Below, one piece after another: positions 16,185-24,647 of a stretch of DNA of 53,098 nt. Below the pieces are notes generated by a model. That model was not told where the DNA came from. It saw only the letters and a list, made by a program, of their open reading frames with translations, and did no database searches. Numbering within the stretch: position 1 is the first letter of the stretch; each line of letters opens with the position of its first letter. The DNA is from Clostridia bacterium (lineage in GTDB: Bacteria; Bacillota; Clostridia; Oscillospirales; Acutalibacteraceae), in the NCBI GenBank assembly GCA_017396515.1, contig JAFQLV010000057.1, forward strand, positions 1-53,098, given 5' to 3'. The position numbers were made by a program, and so were the translations under genes.

Positions 16185-16213
16185 TTGACAAGGCTTTTTT
16201 CCTCTTTTATACT
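16185..16213 (+). promoter_or_regulatory. Sigma-A promoter
   Basis: TTGACA (16185-16190), a 17-bp spacer and TATACT (16208-16213), 35 bp upstream of the next start codon. Confidence 0.75.
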
Positions 16214-16248
16214 GTCATTAACACAAGAGGAAAGGAGCTTTTTTATCT

Positions 16249-16728
16249 GTGAAGCGAAAGATATTTTTAGGTGTGCTGACTGTTTTTCTTGCAGGCTTTG
16301 CTTTTGCATCTCTTTTCAGTCAGCATGGCGATTATTATAAAAAATATGAAAGCCTGAAATACGGCTTTATACCTTATTATTCAACCATTGACAAAAAGTG
16401 CAGTGAAAAAGACAGGCAGACAGCCCAGAGAGTTGTTGAGCTTGCAGGTGAAATAATGACCGATGTCAGCGGCAGTGTACACACACAAGCAGGGGAGTTA
16501 GCTGTCTACTCGGTTAAAAAGGCGGATGTCAGACGGGTTGAAGCAAAGATTAACCTTATCACGGCAGATTTTACCTTCGGCAACGGCTATGTGTGGGTGG
16601 AATACACCAAGAGAGACTTTGATGAGAATGAAAAATTGCTTGAAGAAAAAGAATGCCTTGCTTATTGGAAGCTGAAAAAACAAGACGGTGTGTGGAATGT
16701 TATAAAAATCAAAGAGGTTGCCCGCTGA
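16249..16728 (+). CDS. Exported protein of unknown function
   Basis: A 159-residue protein with an N-terminal signal or anchor segment (IFLGVLTVFLAGFAFASLF) and a soluble extracellular remainder with no recognised domain. The C-terminal half (VEAKINLITADFTFGNGYVWVEYTKRDFD ... CLAYWKLKKQDGVWNVIKI) reads like an NTF2-like/lumazine-type beta-sheet fold, but this is only an impression. It uses a GTG start, 11 bp after AAAGGAG. It is monocistronic with its own promoter and a terminator that overlaps the stop codon. Confidence 0.7.
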   Translation: MKRKIFLGVLTVFLAGFAFASLFSQHGDYYKKYESLKYGFIPYYSTIDKKCSEKDRQTAQRVVELAGEIMTDVSGSVHTQAGELAVYSVKKADVRRVEAKINLITADFTFGNGYVWVEYTKRDFDENEKLLEEKECLAYWKLKKQDGVWNVIKIKEVAR

Positions 16729-16751
16729 TTATCGGCGGGTATATTTTTTTG
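16721..16751 (+). terminator. Terminator overlapping the stop codon
   Basis: An 8-bp stem, CCCGCTGA(T)/TATCGGCGGG, with a TTA loop and a long T-run; the stop codon at 16726-16728 is inside the 5' arm. Confidence 0.75.
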
Positions 16752-16778
16752 TTTTTTCTTAATTTTGGCCTATTTGTC

Positions 16779-16807
16779 TTGAAATCGGCCTTGCCTTATG
16801 ATAATAT
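16779..16807 (+). promoter_or_regulatory. Sigma-A promoter
   Basis: TTGAAA (16779-16784), a 17-bp spacer and TAATAT (16802-16807), upstream of the zinc-ribbon/SH3 gene. Confidence 0.65.
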
Positions 16808-16889
16808 ATTAATAACTGTATACATCTATATTTCAGATGTATTTTTGTGTAATATCAAATGAAGTAAATATATTGGGAGTGAATGATTT

Positions 16890-18671
16890 ATGAAATGCGG
16901 TTTTTGCGGAAACGAACTTGAACACGGTGCCGAGATTTGCCCGAATTGCGGTATGATTATTTCTCTCGGTGACGAGGGTGACGGCGCAAACGATAAGGTT
17001 GTGGAATCCGTTTACAATGTCTTTAAGAGCAATGTGACAAGTGGCGACAACCTGCCTGATAAGGCTCAGGAGCTTGAAGCTGACCCTACGGAAGAAAAGG
17101 TTGAGTTTATTGTGAGTCTGCCTGAGTTTGAAGAAACGGCAGAGCCCATAAAAGAGGAGAGTGCTCCTTCTCAGGACGCAGCCGAGACTGTTGCTTCTGA
17201 AGAAGCTGTGCCCGCCGGGGATGTTGCTTCAGAGCCGGCCGAGGAAATTTCTGCTGAGCCTGAAATTGACACATCTCTGCCCGAAATGGAAGAGATTCCT
17301 TTGCCCGAAACTCTTATGGGAGACAGAATAACAGGTGATATTTATTCAAATAGCGAAGATATCCCCGCAGAGGAAGCTGTAGCGGAAGAAGAAATTGCCG
17401 AGGAAGTTGCCGAGGAAGCTGCCGAGGCTGACGAAATCGTCGAAGCAGTTGAAGAAGTGGAGCCGGAAGAAGAAAAGCTTGAAATCAGAGTTCCCGAAAG
17501 CAACTATATATATGCTGAGTATGACGATTACGGCAAAACAGAGAGCGAAGAAATAAAGCAGGAAAAAACCGAAAAAAATGAGCAGGCTAAAAAGAACTTG
17601 GATAAGATTTCTCCCGATGAGAAGAAAAAGCCTAAGAAGAAAAAGACAAAAGGTATTGACGGCATAAAAATCGAGGCTGTTCTCGGTGTGGCAATTGCCC
17701 TTATTGTTATACTTTTCGGCTGTGCCTATGCGGTTAAAAATGATATGATTCCCGTTCTCGGTGAGCTTTTCGGTGTCGAAACAACAACTACACAGCAGTC
17801 TGAAGACACAACAGACCCGGAGGAAACTACAGAAGGCGAAGAAACAACCGAGGAAATCACAACCGAGGAAGCTACCACTGAGGAAGTCACAACTGAGGAG
17901 GAAACAACAACTGAGCCTACAACCACCGAGGCAGAAGAAACTACAACAGAAAAAGAGACTGCAACTAAAGAAACTACTACAAAACCCACTACAACCAAGC
18001 CTACAACAACCAAGCCTACAACAACCAAGCCGACTACTACAAAGCCGACTACTACAAAGCCTACTACTACAAAACCGACCACAACCAAGCCGACTACCAC
18101 AAAGCCCACAACAACAAGACCTACTACCACTAAGCCTACAACTACCAAACCTTCTACAACAAAGGATCCCTACGGCATCAACAATGTAACAGTCAAAAAG
18201 CCTGCGGCATATCTCTCAAAGAGCTACACAGGTTATGTTACGGCAGAGGGTGTAACCCTGAGAAATGCTCCCTCAGCCAATGGTGAGAGAATACTCTTCC
18301 TCTCAAAGGGTGCCGATGTTAAGGTTCTTGCAAAAGAGGGCGGCTTCTGCTATGTGAGAAGCAACCGCTACGGTGTTTACGGCTGGGTGAGTGCAAGCTA
18401 TATTGCTACACAGAGACCTCAGGCAGATGCAGTTACCGTCAAGGGTACTGTTGCACCTGATAAGAAGTATGATACGGTTGTTACAAAATACACCGTCAAC
18501 GGTCTCAATATAAGAAAAGGCCCCGGCACAAGCTATGATATTATCGGACTTATTCCTATAAGCTATCCTGTTAAGGTCATCGGCTATAAGTCAGGTGTTT
18601 CAGGCTGGGTTTATGTTCAGGATACAACCTACGGCTATACAGGCTGGGTATCAAGTGCATATATTAAATAA
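16890..18671 (+). CDS. Zinc-ribbon, membrane-spanning protein with Thr-Pro stalk and two SH3 domains
   Basis: A 593-residue protein. In order: a cytoplasmic zinc ribbon (Cys3-x2-Cys6 ... Cys17-x2-Cys20); a long Glu/Ala-rich acidic region (~residues 30-210); a Lys-rich stretch; one transmembrane helix (~258-282, VLGVAIALIVILFGCAYAV); an extracellular Thr/Glu then TTKP-repeat stalk (~290-425); and two bacterial SH3 (SH3_3/SH3b) domains (~438-505 and ~525-593), each with a VTLRNAPS/LNIRKGPG block and a GWV motif. SH3b domains usually bind peptidoglycan, so it may span from cytoplasm to wall (inference). The start follows GGGAGTG. The next gene begins 37 bp downstream and may be co-transcribed. 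Confidence 0.85.
   Translation: MKCGFCGNELEHGAEICPNCGMIISLGDEGDGANDKVVESVYNVFKSNVTSGDNLPDKAQELEADPTEEKVEFIVSLPEFEETAEPIKEESAPSQDAAETVASEEAVPAGDVASEPAEEISAEPEIDTSLPEMEEIPLPETLMGDRITGDIYSNSEDIPAEEAVAEEEIAEEVAEEAAEADEIVEAVEEVEPEEEKLEIRVPESNYIYAEYDDYGKTESEEIKQEKTEKNEQAKKNLDKISPDEKKKPKKKKTKGIDGIKIEAVLGVAIALIVILFGCAYAVKNDMIPVLGELFGVETTTTQQSEDTTDPEETTEGEETTEEITTEEATTEEVTTEEETTTEPTTTEAEETTTEKETATKETTTKPTTTKPTTTKPTTTKPTTTKPTTTKPTTTKPTTTKPTTTKPTTTRPTTTKPTTTKPSTTKDPYGINNVTVKKPAAYLSKSYTGYVTAEGVTLRNAPSANGERILFLSKGADVKVLAKEGGFCYVRSNRYGVYGWVSASYIATQRPQADAVTVKGTVAPDKKYDTVVTKYTVNGLNIRKGPGTSYDIIGLIPISYPVKVIGYKSGVSGWVYVQDTTYGYTGWVSSAYIK
17973..18165 (+). repeat. Coding minisatellite (TTKP/TTTKP units)
   Basis: About a dozen near-identical 12-15 nt units encode Thr-Thr-(Thr)-Lys-Pro. 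Synonymous third-base changes vary between units. Such tracts expand and contract by slippage. The opposite strand reads as a long Val-rich open frame that is only a shadow. Confidence 0.9.
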
Positions 18672-18708
18672 GCAAAAATAAAGGTGAGAAAATCAGGAGG
18701 AATTTATT

Positions 18709-20475
18709 ATGATGACATTAACCACACGGTGGGCAGCAGAGGCTATGTGCGATATGCCTCTTAAAGAGTACCCCAGACCTCAGATGGTAAGAGAAAACTG
18801 GGTGTGCCTTAACGGCATGTATGACTTTGCCATTACTGACGAGGATGTTAAATGGTGTGAGGAGTACAAGGAAGAAATCCGTGTTCCCTTTGCAGTTGAA
18901 AGCTGTCTTTCAGGTGTATGCAAGAGAGTTGACGACGATGAAATTATGTGGTACAGAAAGAAGATAGTTCTGCCTGAAAGCTTCAAGGGCAAGAGAACAC
19001 TTCTTCACTTCGGTGCCGTTGACTGGGAATGTAAGGTTTACATCAACAAAAAAGAAGTGGGCGGTCATTTAGGCGGCTACTGTCCCTTCAGTATTGACAT
19101 AACAGATGCACTCACTGATGGCGAAAATGAGCTTGTTGTGAGAGTTTATGACCCCACAGACGAAGGCTGGCAAAACAGAGGCAAGCAGGCAAGCGAGTCC
19201 CACGGCTTCTGGTACACCTCAACCTCAGGTATATGGCAGACTGTGTGGATGGAAGCAGTCAGCGAAAGCTATATCGCTTCCTATAAGGCAACGCCTGACA
19301 TTGACAAGGGTGTTATTGAAATAAAAACAGAGGTTATAGGTGAAGGCTCACTTAAAATTAAAATCTATGACGGTGAAACCATCGTAAAGGAAAAGGAAAT
19401 TTCCTGCCATGAAGCTGTTGAGGTGCCCGGTATGAAGCTGTGGAGCCCTGAAAGCCCCTTCCTTTATGATTTTGTGCTGGAGCTTTCAAAGGACGGCGAG
19501 GTTGCCGACAGCATCAAGGGCTACTTCGGCATGAGAAAGTACAGCATCGGTGAGTATCAGGGCTATAACAGACTTTTCCTTAATAATGAGCCTTATTTCC
19601 AGAGAGGACTTCTTGACCAGGGCTATTGGTCAGACGGCGGCATGACACCTCCCACAGACGAGGCTATGATTTATGACATAGAAAAGATGAAGGACTTAGG
19701 CTTCAATATGCTTCGTAAGCATATAAAGGTTGAGAGCGCGAGATGGTATTATCATTGCGACAGACTCGGTATGCTCGTATGGCAGGATATGGTGAGCGGC
19801 GGCAAGGCACTCAACCTTTTCCACGCAGGTGTTCTTCCCAATATTCACGGTGTACTCAATCCTATTGTCAACCTTTCAAAGAAGGACAATGCCTACAAAA
19901 CCTTTAACCGAGATAAAATAGAGTGGCGTCTTCAGTTTGAGGAAGAGCTCTTTGAGATGATCGGTTGCCTTTACAATTTCACATCAATATGCTGCTGGGT
20001 ACCCTTCAATGAGGGCTGGGGACAGTTTGATGCAAAGCGTATAGGCGATGCTATCAAAGAAAAAGACCCCTCACGCTTTGTTGACCACGCAAGCGGTTGG
20101 TACGACCAGAAGGGCTGCGATTTCAGAAGCATGCATAAATACATCCTTCCCGTTATTCTTCCAAAATATGACGGCAGACCTCTTGTTCTCAGCGAATACG
20201 GCGGCTACAGCCAGAAGATAAAGGGTCATGTATGGAATTGGGAAAAGAGCTTTGGCTATCAGATGTATTCAAGCAAGGAGACTCTGACCAAGGCATATAA
20301 GAATCTCCACGAAAAGCAGATTATTCCCAATATCAGAAAGGGTCTTAGTGCAACTGTTTACACTCAGGTCAGCGATGTTGAGTTTGAGGTTAACGGCATA
20401 CTTTCATATGACCGTGAGCTTGTTAAAATCGACGAGGATACCCTCAGAGAGCTCAATGCAAAAATGACATATTAA
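18709..20475 (+). CDS. Glycoside hydrolase family 2 protein (beta-galactosidase/glucuronidase-like)
   Basis: A 588-residue cytoplasmic enzyme without a signal peptide. It has a jelly-roll sugar-binding domain (~residues 20-185; MWYRKKIVLPE, LHFGAVDWECKVYINKKEVG), a short immunoglobulin-like domain (~190-275), and a TIM barrel. The barrel holds the acid/base Glu in WVPFNEGWGQFD and the probable nucleophile Glu in LVLSEYGGYS. This order is that of GH2 beta-galactosidases, glucuronidases and mannosidases; the exact sugar is not evident. AGGAGGAA precedes a double ATG. It probably shares a transcript with the SH3 gene 37 bp upstream. The WYL-type regulator 54 bp downstream may have controlled it. 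Confidence 0.9.
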   Translation: MMTLTTRWAAEAMCDMPLKEYPRPQMVRENWVCLNGMYDFAITDEDVKWCEEYKEEIRVPFAVESCLSGVCKRVDDDEIMWYRKKIVLPESFKGKRTLLHFGAVDWECKVYINKKEVGGHLGGYCPFSIDITDALTDGENELVVRVYDPTDEGWQNRGKQASESHGFWYTSTSGIWQTVWMEAVSESYIASYKATPDIDKGVIEIKTEVIGEGSLKIKIYDGETIVKEKEISCHEAVEVPGMKLWSPESPFLYDFVLELSKDGEVADSIKGYFGMRKYSIGEYQGYNRLFLNNEPYFQRGLLDQGYWSDGGMTPPTDEAMIYDIEKMKDLGFNMLRKHIKVESARWYYHCDRLGMLVWQDMVSGGKALNLFHAGVLPNIHGVLNPIVNLSKKDNAYKTFNRDKIEWRLQFEEELFEMIGCLYNFTSICCWVPFNEGWGQFDAKRIGDAIKEKDPSRFVDHASGWYDQKGCDFRSMHKYILPVILPKYDGRPLVLSEYGGYSQKIKGHVWNWEKSFGYQMYSSKETLTKAYKNLHEKQIIPNIRKGLSATVYTQVSDVEFEVNGILSYDRELVKIDEDTLRELNAKMTY

Positions 20476-20480
20476 AAAAT

Positions 20481-20511
20481 AAAGGGTGTGGATGACTTCT
20501 GCACCCTTTAA
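20481..20511 (+). terminator. Weak hairpin after the GH2 gene
   Basis: Stem AAAGGGTG/CACCCTTT (20481-20488/20502-20509) has only a short T-rich tail. It probably lowers rather than stops transcription into the regulator gene. Confidence 0.4.
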
Positions 20512-20529
20512 ATTAAAAGAGGTGAAAAT

Positions 20530-21534
20530 ATGGCAGATAAGGGATACACCAAGCTTAAGCTGCTTTATGTCAAGGATTTTCTTGACAAGTAAAGCGATGA
20601 AGAGCACCCTGTCAGTGTTGAGGACATAAATGAAATGCTTCTGTCAAAGGAAATTGAATGTGAAAGAAAGTCGATTTATTCCGATGTCAAAACTCTTAAG
20701 GAATACGGTATGGATATTCTCTCTGTAAGACAGCCCAAGACGGGCTACTGTGTTTGCAGCAGAGATTTTGAGCTTCCCGAGCTGAGACTTCTGATAGATG
20801 CTGTTCAGGCGGCTAACTTTATTACACCTAAAAAAACAAAGGAGCTTATTAAAAAGATAGGCACTCTTTGCTCTGTCTCTCAGGCAAAAATGCTTGAAAA
20901 GCAGGTTTATATCGAAAAACGCCATAAATGCTCAAATGAAGAGATTTACTATAACATCGACATAATCAACAGAGCCATACAGTCTGGCAAGCGTATAAGC
21001 TTCATCTATCAGAAAAGACAGCTTGACACCGCAGAAAATAAGGTGGTTACAGAGGAAAAGGAATTTTCCGTCAGCCCCTATGCAATGATATGGAGCAATG
21101 ACCACTATTATCTTATTGCCAATAATCAGAAATACAACAACCTTATGCATACGAGAATTGACCGAATGAAAAAGGTGGAAATTCTTGAAGAAAGAGCAAG
21201 AAAATTCAGTGAGGTTTCACCCTATAAGAGCTATTTTGACTCTGCCGATTACTCGGGTAAGATATTCAATATGTTCAGCGGTGACACACAGACTCTTGAA
21301 ATGCTTTGCGATAACTCAATGCTTGAGGAAATTGTTGACCGTTTCGGCAATAATGCTCTGATCAGAACAGGCGACGACGAAACGAGATTTTTAGTTGACA
21401 CAAAATGTGTTGTCAGTGAAGGTCTTGTTTCATGGATAATGCAGTTCGGCGGCAGAATAGAAGTGCTTGAGCCTGCCTCACTTCGTGAGCAGGTTAAGAT
21501 GAGAGCTGAGGAAATTGCAAGAATGTACAAATAA
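20530..21534 (+). pseudogene. WYL-domain transcriptional regulator with in-frame stop
   Basis: The natural start is ATG 20530 after AGAGGTG, giving MADKGYTKLKLLYVKDFLDK. An in-frame TAA at 20590-20592 interrupts the HTH region, and the same frame continues without a break to 21534 (SDEEHPVSVEDINEML...). Without the stop the protein would be 334 residues: an HTH_11-like DNA-binding domain (~1-75) and a WYL sensor domain (~140-215, with FIYQKRQ and a YYLIANN block), then a C-terminal extension. CAA or AAA to TAA is a single-base change. A shorter product from ATG 20635 would lack most of the DNA-binding domain. It is probably a regulator of the adjacent GH2 gene, now damaged unless the stop is read through. 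Confidence 0.8.
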
Positions 21535-21839
21535 ATGCAAAATTCTAAATGCAAAATGCAAAATTGCGGTCGCGGGCACATTTCTGCCAATAAACAATCT
21601 TTTCCCGCAAAGGGAATTGGGATGAAAATCCAACTCTCAAGATTATAATCCTCATCCACCGAAAGTGGAAGGCATAAATAAGGCAGGTCACTACAAGATT
21701 TCAGTAGTGACCTGCCGTTTATTTTAAGATTGATGAGACTTGCCTTCTCTGAGCTTCATCTCCGCGGGGGGAGGCTTGAGGTTAGCGGGCGGTAAAATCG
21801 CGACCACAATTTTGCATTTTGCATTTAGCATTCTGCATT
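21534..21839. mobile_element. MITE-like element with 41-bp terminal inverted repeats
   Basis: Left end 21534-21574 and right end 21799-21839 are inverted copies, identical at 38 of 41 positions by eye. They are built from AATGCAAAAT-type short repeats followed by GGTCGCG. The element is about 306 bp and has no coding frame. It holds an internal 13-bp perfect hairpin (21682-21694/21704-21716) with a T-rich tail that can serve as terminator. It lies precisely between the WYL stop codon and the mreB stop codon. The element type is inferred from its shape; no transposase is seen. Confidence 0.65.
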
Positions 21840-22862
21840 CTATTCAACCGTTTCTCTTGAACGGAAATTATACCCATGGTCTTCAAGCTTTTTCATATTG
21901 CGAAGAATGTAGCCTGCACCCTTTGCAGCACAGTGCTCAGGGTCGGCGGCACGGGTAACCTTTATGCCGAGACGCTCTGTCAGCTCAGTGTCAAGACCGG
22001 GAAGCTTTGCAACGCCGCCCGTGAGAAGAATACCTTCTGTGCAGATGTCGGAATAAAGCTCGGGGGGAACCTGCTCGAGCACGGATACTATACCGTGAAA
22101 AATTTCATTGACATGGTCTTTCAGTATATCATAAAGCTCCGCAGTGCTTATTTCAAAGGTTTTAGGCATGCCTGTTATATGGTCCTTGCCCACGGCAAAC
22201 ATCTCAATTTCTTCCGCTCTCTTATGGGCACAGCCCACTGTGTGCTTGATTTTTCTTGCCGTCTGCGCACCGATGTCAATTTCTTTTACTCTTTTGATGT
22301 ACTGAATAATGGCTTCATCCATTGCGTTGCCGCCGGTGCGAAGGGAAACATTATATGCCACGGTACCCATAGTGATAACTGCAATATCGGCGGTGCCTGC
22401 ACCAAGGTCAATAACCATAACACCGTGAGGATAATCTATATCAAGTCCTGCGCCGAGAGCTGAAATAACAGGCTCGTCAATAACGCTGACCTTACCTGCT
22501 CCGCTTGTGCAAGCAACCTCGGTTATTGCCTTCTTTTCCAGGGCAGTTACTCCGCTTGGGGCACTTATCAGAATATTGGGACGGAAAATTCTGTTTTTGC
22601 AAATTTTATCGAGAAAGTGGGAGAGTATCTCTGCTGTTACACTGAAATCGGAAATAACGCCGTCTGTCATAGGCCTTTTCAGTATAAGGGAATCGGGGGT
22701 TTTGTCAAACATCTCACCTGCCGGGTTTCCTATTGCTATAACCTCATCGTTATATGCATCATAGCATATTGCCGTGCTCTCACAAAGGACAATGCCCTTG
22801 CCTTCAACAAAAACAGTTATGCTGTCGGTGCCGAGGTCCACACCTATATTAATTCCGGGCAT
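21840..22862 (-). CDS. mreB: MreB/Mbl family actin-like protein
   Basis: A 340-residue bacterial actin that polymerises under the membrane and guides cell-wall synthesis. Phosphate-1 loop NIGVDLGTDSITVFV starts the protein, phosphate-2 MVIDLGAGTADIAVI lies near residue 160, and the adenosine motif GILLTGGVAKLPGL near residue 285. The start is ATG 22862 (MPGINIG) after AAGGAAGTG; a GTG three codons upstream falls in that ribosome site. It is not linked to mreC/mreD here, so a stand-alone paralogue (Mbl or MreBH type) is possible. It has its own promoter at 22898-22926. Confidence 0.93.
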   Translation of the reverse strand: MPGINIGVDLGTDSITVFVEGKGIVLCESTAICYDAYNDEVIAIGNPAGEMFDKTPDSLILKRPMTDGVISDFSVTAEILSHFLDKICKNRIFRPNILISAPSGVTALEKKAITEVACTSGAGKVSVIDEPVISALGAGLDIDYPHGVMVIDLGAGTADIAVITMGTVAYNVSLRTGGNAMDEAIIQYIKRVKEIDIGAQTARKIKHTVGCAHKRAEEIEMFAVGKDHITGMPKTFEISTAELYDILKDHVNEIFHGIVSVLEQVPPELYSDICTEGILLTGGVAKLPGLDTELTERLGIKVTRAADPEHCAAKGAGYILRNMKKLEDHGYNFRSRETVE

Positions 22863-22897
22863 TGCTTTCACTTCCTTTTCTTTGATTACATCATTTA

Positions 22898-22926
22898 ATT
22901 TTACTTGTTTTTTCTTTCTTTGTCAA
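22898..22926 (-). promoter_or_regulatory. mreB promoter
   Basis: Read leftward: TTGACA (22921-22926), a 17-bp spacer and TAAAAT (22898-22903). The rest of 22927-23086 holds no gene. No rightward promoter is clear enough to call. Confidence 0.75.
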
Positions 22927-23086
22927 TAGTAAATACCTGCCTATGTTTGAAACAGAAACTGCAAAAGCGTTGCGAATAAATTAACGGTTTTTTAACAAAT
23001 ATATTATGATTGTATTGTATACTTACAGTGTATGGTTCAATTAAATTTGAATTTAGACAAAATATTACACAGAGAGGTCGGAAATT

Positions 23087-24589
23087 ATGAAAAAGACAGT
23101 CTTTTTAACAGGTTCCACAGGAACAATGGGCTTTCAGGCTTTCAAGGAACTCTATGCAAGAAGAGACAGATTTGACATCGTTCTTCTTAACCGTGACAGC
23201 AAGAAAGCAAGAGAAATGTTCGCTCCCTACATGAACGACAAGAGCGTTAAAATTGTTTGGGGTGACCTTACAGTTTATGAGGATGTTCTCGAAGGAGTAA
23301 ACGGTGCTGACTACGTGCTTCACGTTGGCGGTATGGTTTCACCCGCTGCTGACTACTTCCCCAAGAAAACTCTTTACACAAATGTTACAGCTATGGAAAA
23401 CATTGTTAAGGCTGTCAAGGCTCAGAAGGATCCCGACGCAGTTAAGGTTGTTTACATAGGCACAGTTGCCCAGACAGGTGACAGAAATGCTCCCACACAT
23501 TGGGGCAGAACAGGTGACCCCATCCAGATCAGCGTATATGACCACTATGCTATCAGTAAGACAAAGGCTGAGGCTGTTCTTGCCGATTCAGGTCTTAAGT
23601 ATTGGGTATCACTTCGTCAGACAGGTATTCTTTATCCCGCAATTCTTAAGAACATGGAGCCCATTATGTTCCACGTACCCATTAACGGTGTGCTTGAATG
23701 GGCAACAGTTGAAGACTCAGGCCGTCTTTGCGCTAAGGTTTGTAATGACCTTGTTCCCGAGGAATTCTGGAGAAGATTCTATAACATCAGCTCAGGTCCC
23801 GAATACAGAATCACAAACTATGAGTTTGAAGTGCTGCTTCTCAATGCTATCGGCATGAAGGGTGACGATATTCCCAAGAAGCTCTTTGACCCCAACTGGT
23901 TCACACTTCAGAACTTCCACGGTCAGTGGTACACCGATGCTGATGATCTTGAAAATTATCTCCACTTCAGAGAAAACCTTCCCATCAAGGAATACTTCAA
24001 GAGAATGGCAAACCAGGTTGAATTCTTCTACAAGCTTTCAGGTCTTGCTCCTCTCGGCCTTGTTAAGAAGTTTATGATGGAGCCCATTGCAAACACTCCG
24101 ATGTACGGCACACAGGCTTGGATCAAGAACGGCATGAAGGAAAGAATCACAGCTTACTACGGCTCACTTGAGAAGTATAATGCAATCCCCAAGACATGGG
24201 ATGAATTTGAAGTTATCGTTCCCGATAAGTATGAAATGAGCTATCTTGACCACGGTTACGATGAGACCAAGCCCTTCGACAGCCTCACAATTGCTGATAT
24301 GAAGAAGGCTGCTGAGTTCAGAGGCGGTGAATGTGTATCCAAGAAGCTTGGCAAGGATATGTATACACCCATTAAGTGGAAGTGTGCTTGCGGTCACGAA
24401 TTTGAGATGTCACCCAACCTTGTGCTTAAGGGCGGTCACTGGTGTCCCGAATGTCTTCCCATGCCCTGGAAGTATGACGAAATTGCTAAGGTTAACCCCT
24501 TCTTTGCTCAGGTTTGGTATTCACACCACGACAAGGACGAAGACAACGTATACACATCAGATATCTATTACGGCTTCACAAAGGAATAA
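23087..24589 (+). CDS. NAD-dependent epimerase/dehydratase (extended SDR) with C-terminal zinc finger
   Basis: A 500-residue two-part protein. Residues ~1-330 are an extended short-chain dehydrogenase: the nucleotide-binding GSTGTMG (Gly9, Gly12, Gly15), and a YAISK active-site pair near residue 154-158. Residues ~400-500 hold Cys-x-Cys-Gly-His and Cys-Pro-x-Cys (near 433 and 455) in a WKCACGHEF ... GGHWCPEC context. This resembles the zinc-ribbon/treble-clef modules (DUF4379/DUF723-like) usually found in nucleases and mobile-element proteins. The substrate is unknown. Codon choice is strongly biased, as in highly expressed genes. GAGAGGTCGG precedes the start; a terminator follows. Monocistronic. 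Confidence 0.85.
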   Translation: MKKTVFLTGSTGTMGFQAFKELYARRDRFDIVLLNRDSKKAREMFAPYMNDKSVKIVWGDLTVYEDVLEGVNGADYVLHVGGMVSPAADYFPKKTLYTNVTAMENIVKAVKAQKDPDAVKVVYIGTVAQTGDRNAPTHWGRTGDPIQISVYDHYAISKTKAEAVLADSGLKYWVSLRQTGILYPAILKNMEPIMFHVPINGVLEWATVEDSGRLCAKVCNDLVPEEFWRRFYNISSGPEYRITNYEFEVLLLNAIGMKGDDIPKKLFDPNWFTLQNFHGQWYTDADDLENYLHFRENLPIKEYFKRMANQVEFFYKLSGLAPLGLVKKFMMEPIANTPMYGTQAWIKNGMKERITAYYGSLEKYNAIPKTWDEFEVIVPDKYEMSYLDHGYDETKPFDSLTIADMKKAAEFRGGECVSKKLGKDMYTPIKWKCACGHEFEMSPNLVLKGGHWCPECLPMPWKYDEIAKVNPFFAQVWYSHHDKDEDNVYTSDIYYGFTKE

Positions 24590-24600
24590 TTCAATAACTT

Positions 24601-24636
24601 TCAGATCTGCAGGGTATCCTTGCAGGTCTGATTTTT
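24601..24636 (+). terminator. Rho-independent terminator
   Basis: An 11-bp stem with one G-T pair (24601-24611/24621-24631) followed by five T residues, 12 bp after the SDR stop codon. Confidence 0.85.
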
Positions 24637-24647
24637 ATTGCGAGTCT

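Noticed and set aside
17726-18148. Long Val-rich open frame on the minus strand
   Set aside because: It is the exact antisense of the TTKP repeat; its length and composition follow from the repeat, and it has no ribosome site.
17973-18165. CRISPR or tandem satellite
   Set aside because: Units are 12-15 nt, in frame, and encode a Thr-Lys-Pro stalk with synonymous variation, so the repeat is coding.
21534-21839. Insertion sequence with transposase
   Set aside because: There is no open frame of useful length between the inverted repeats; only a non-autonomous element can be supported.
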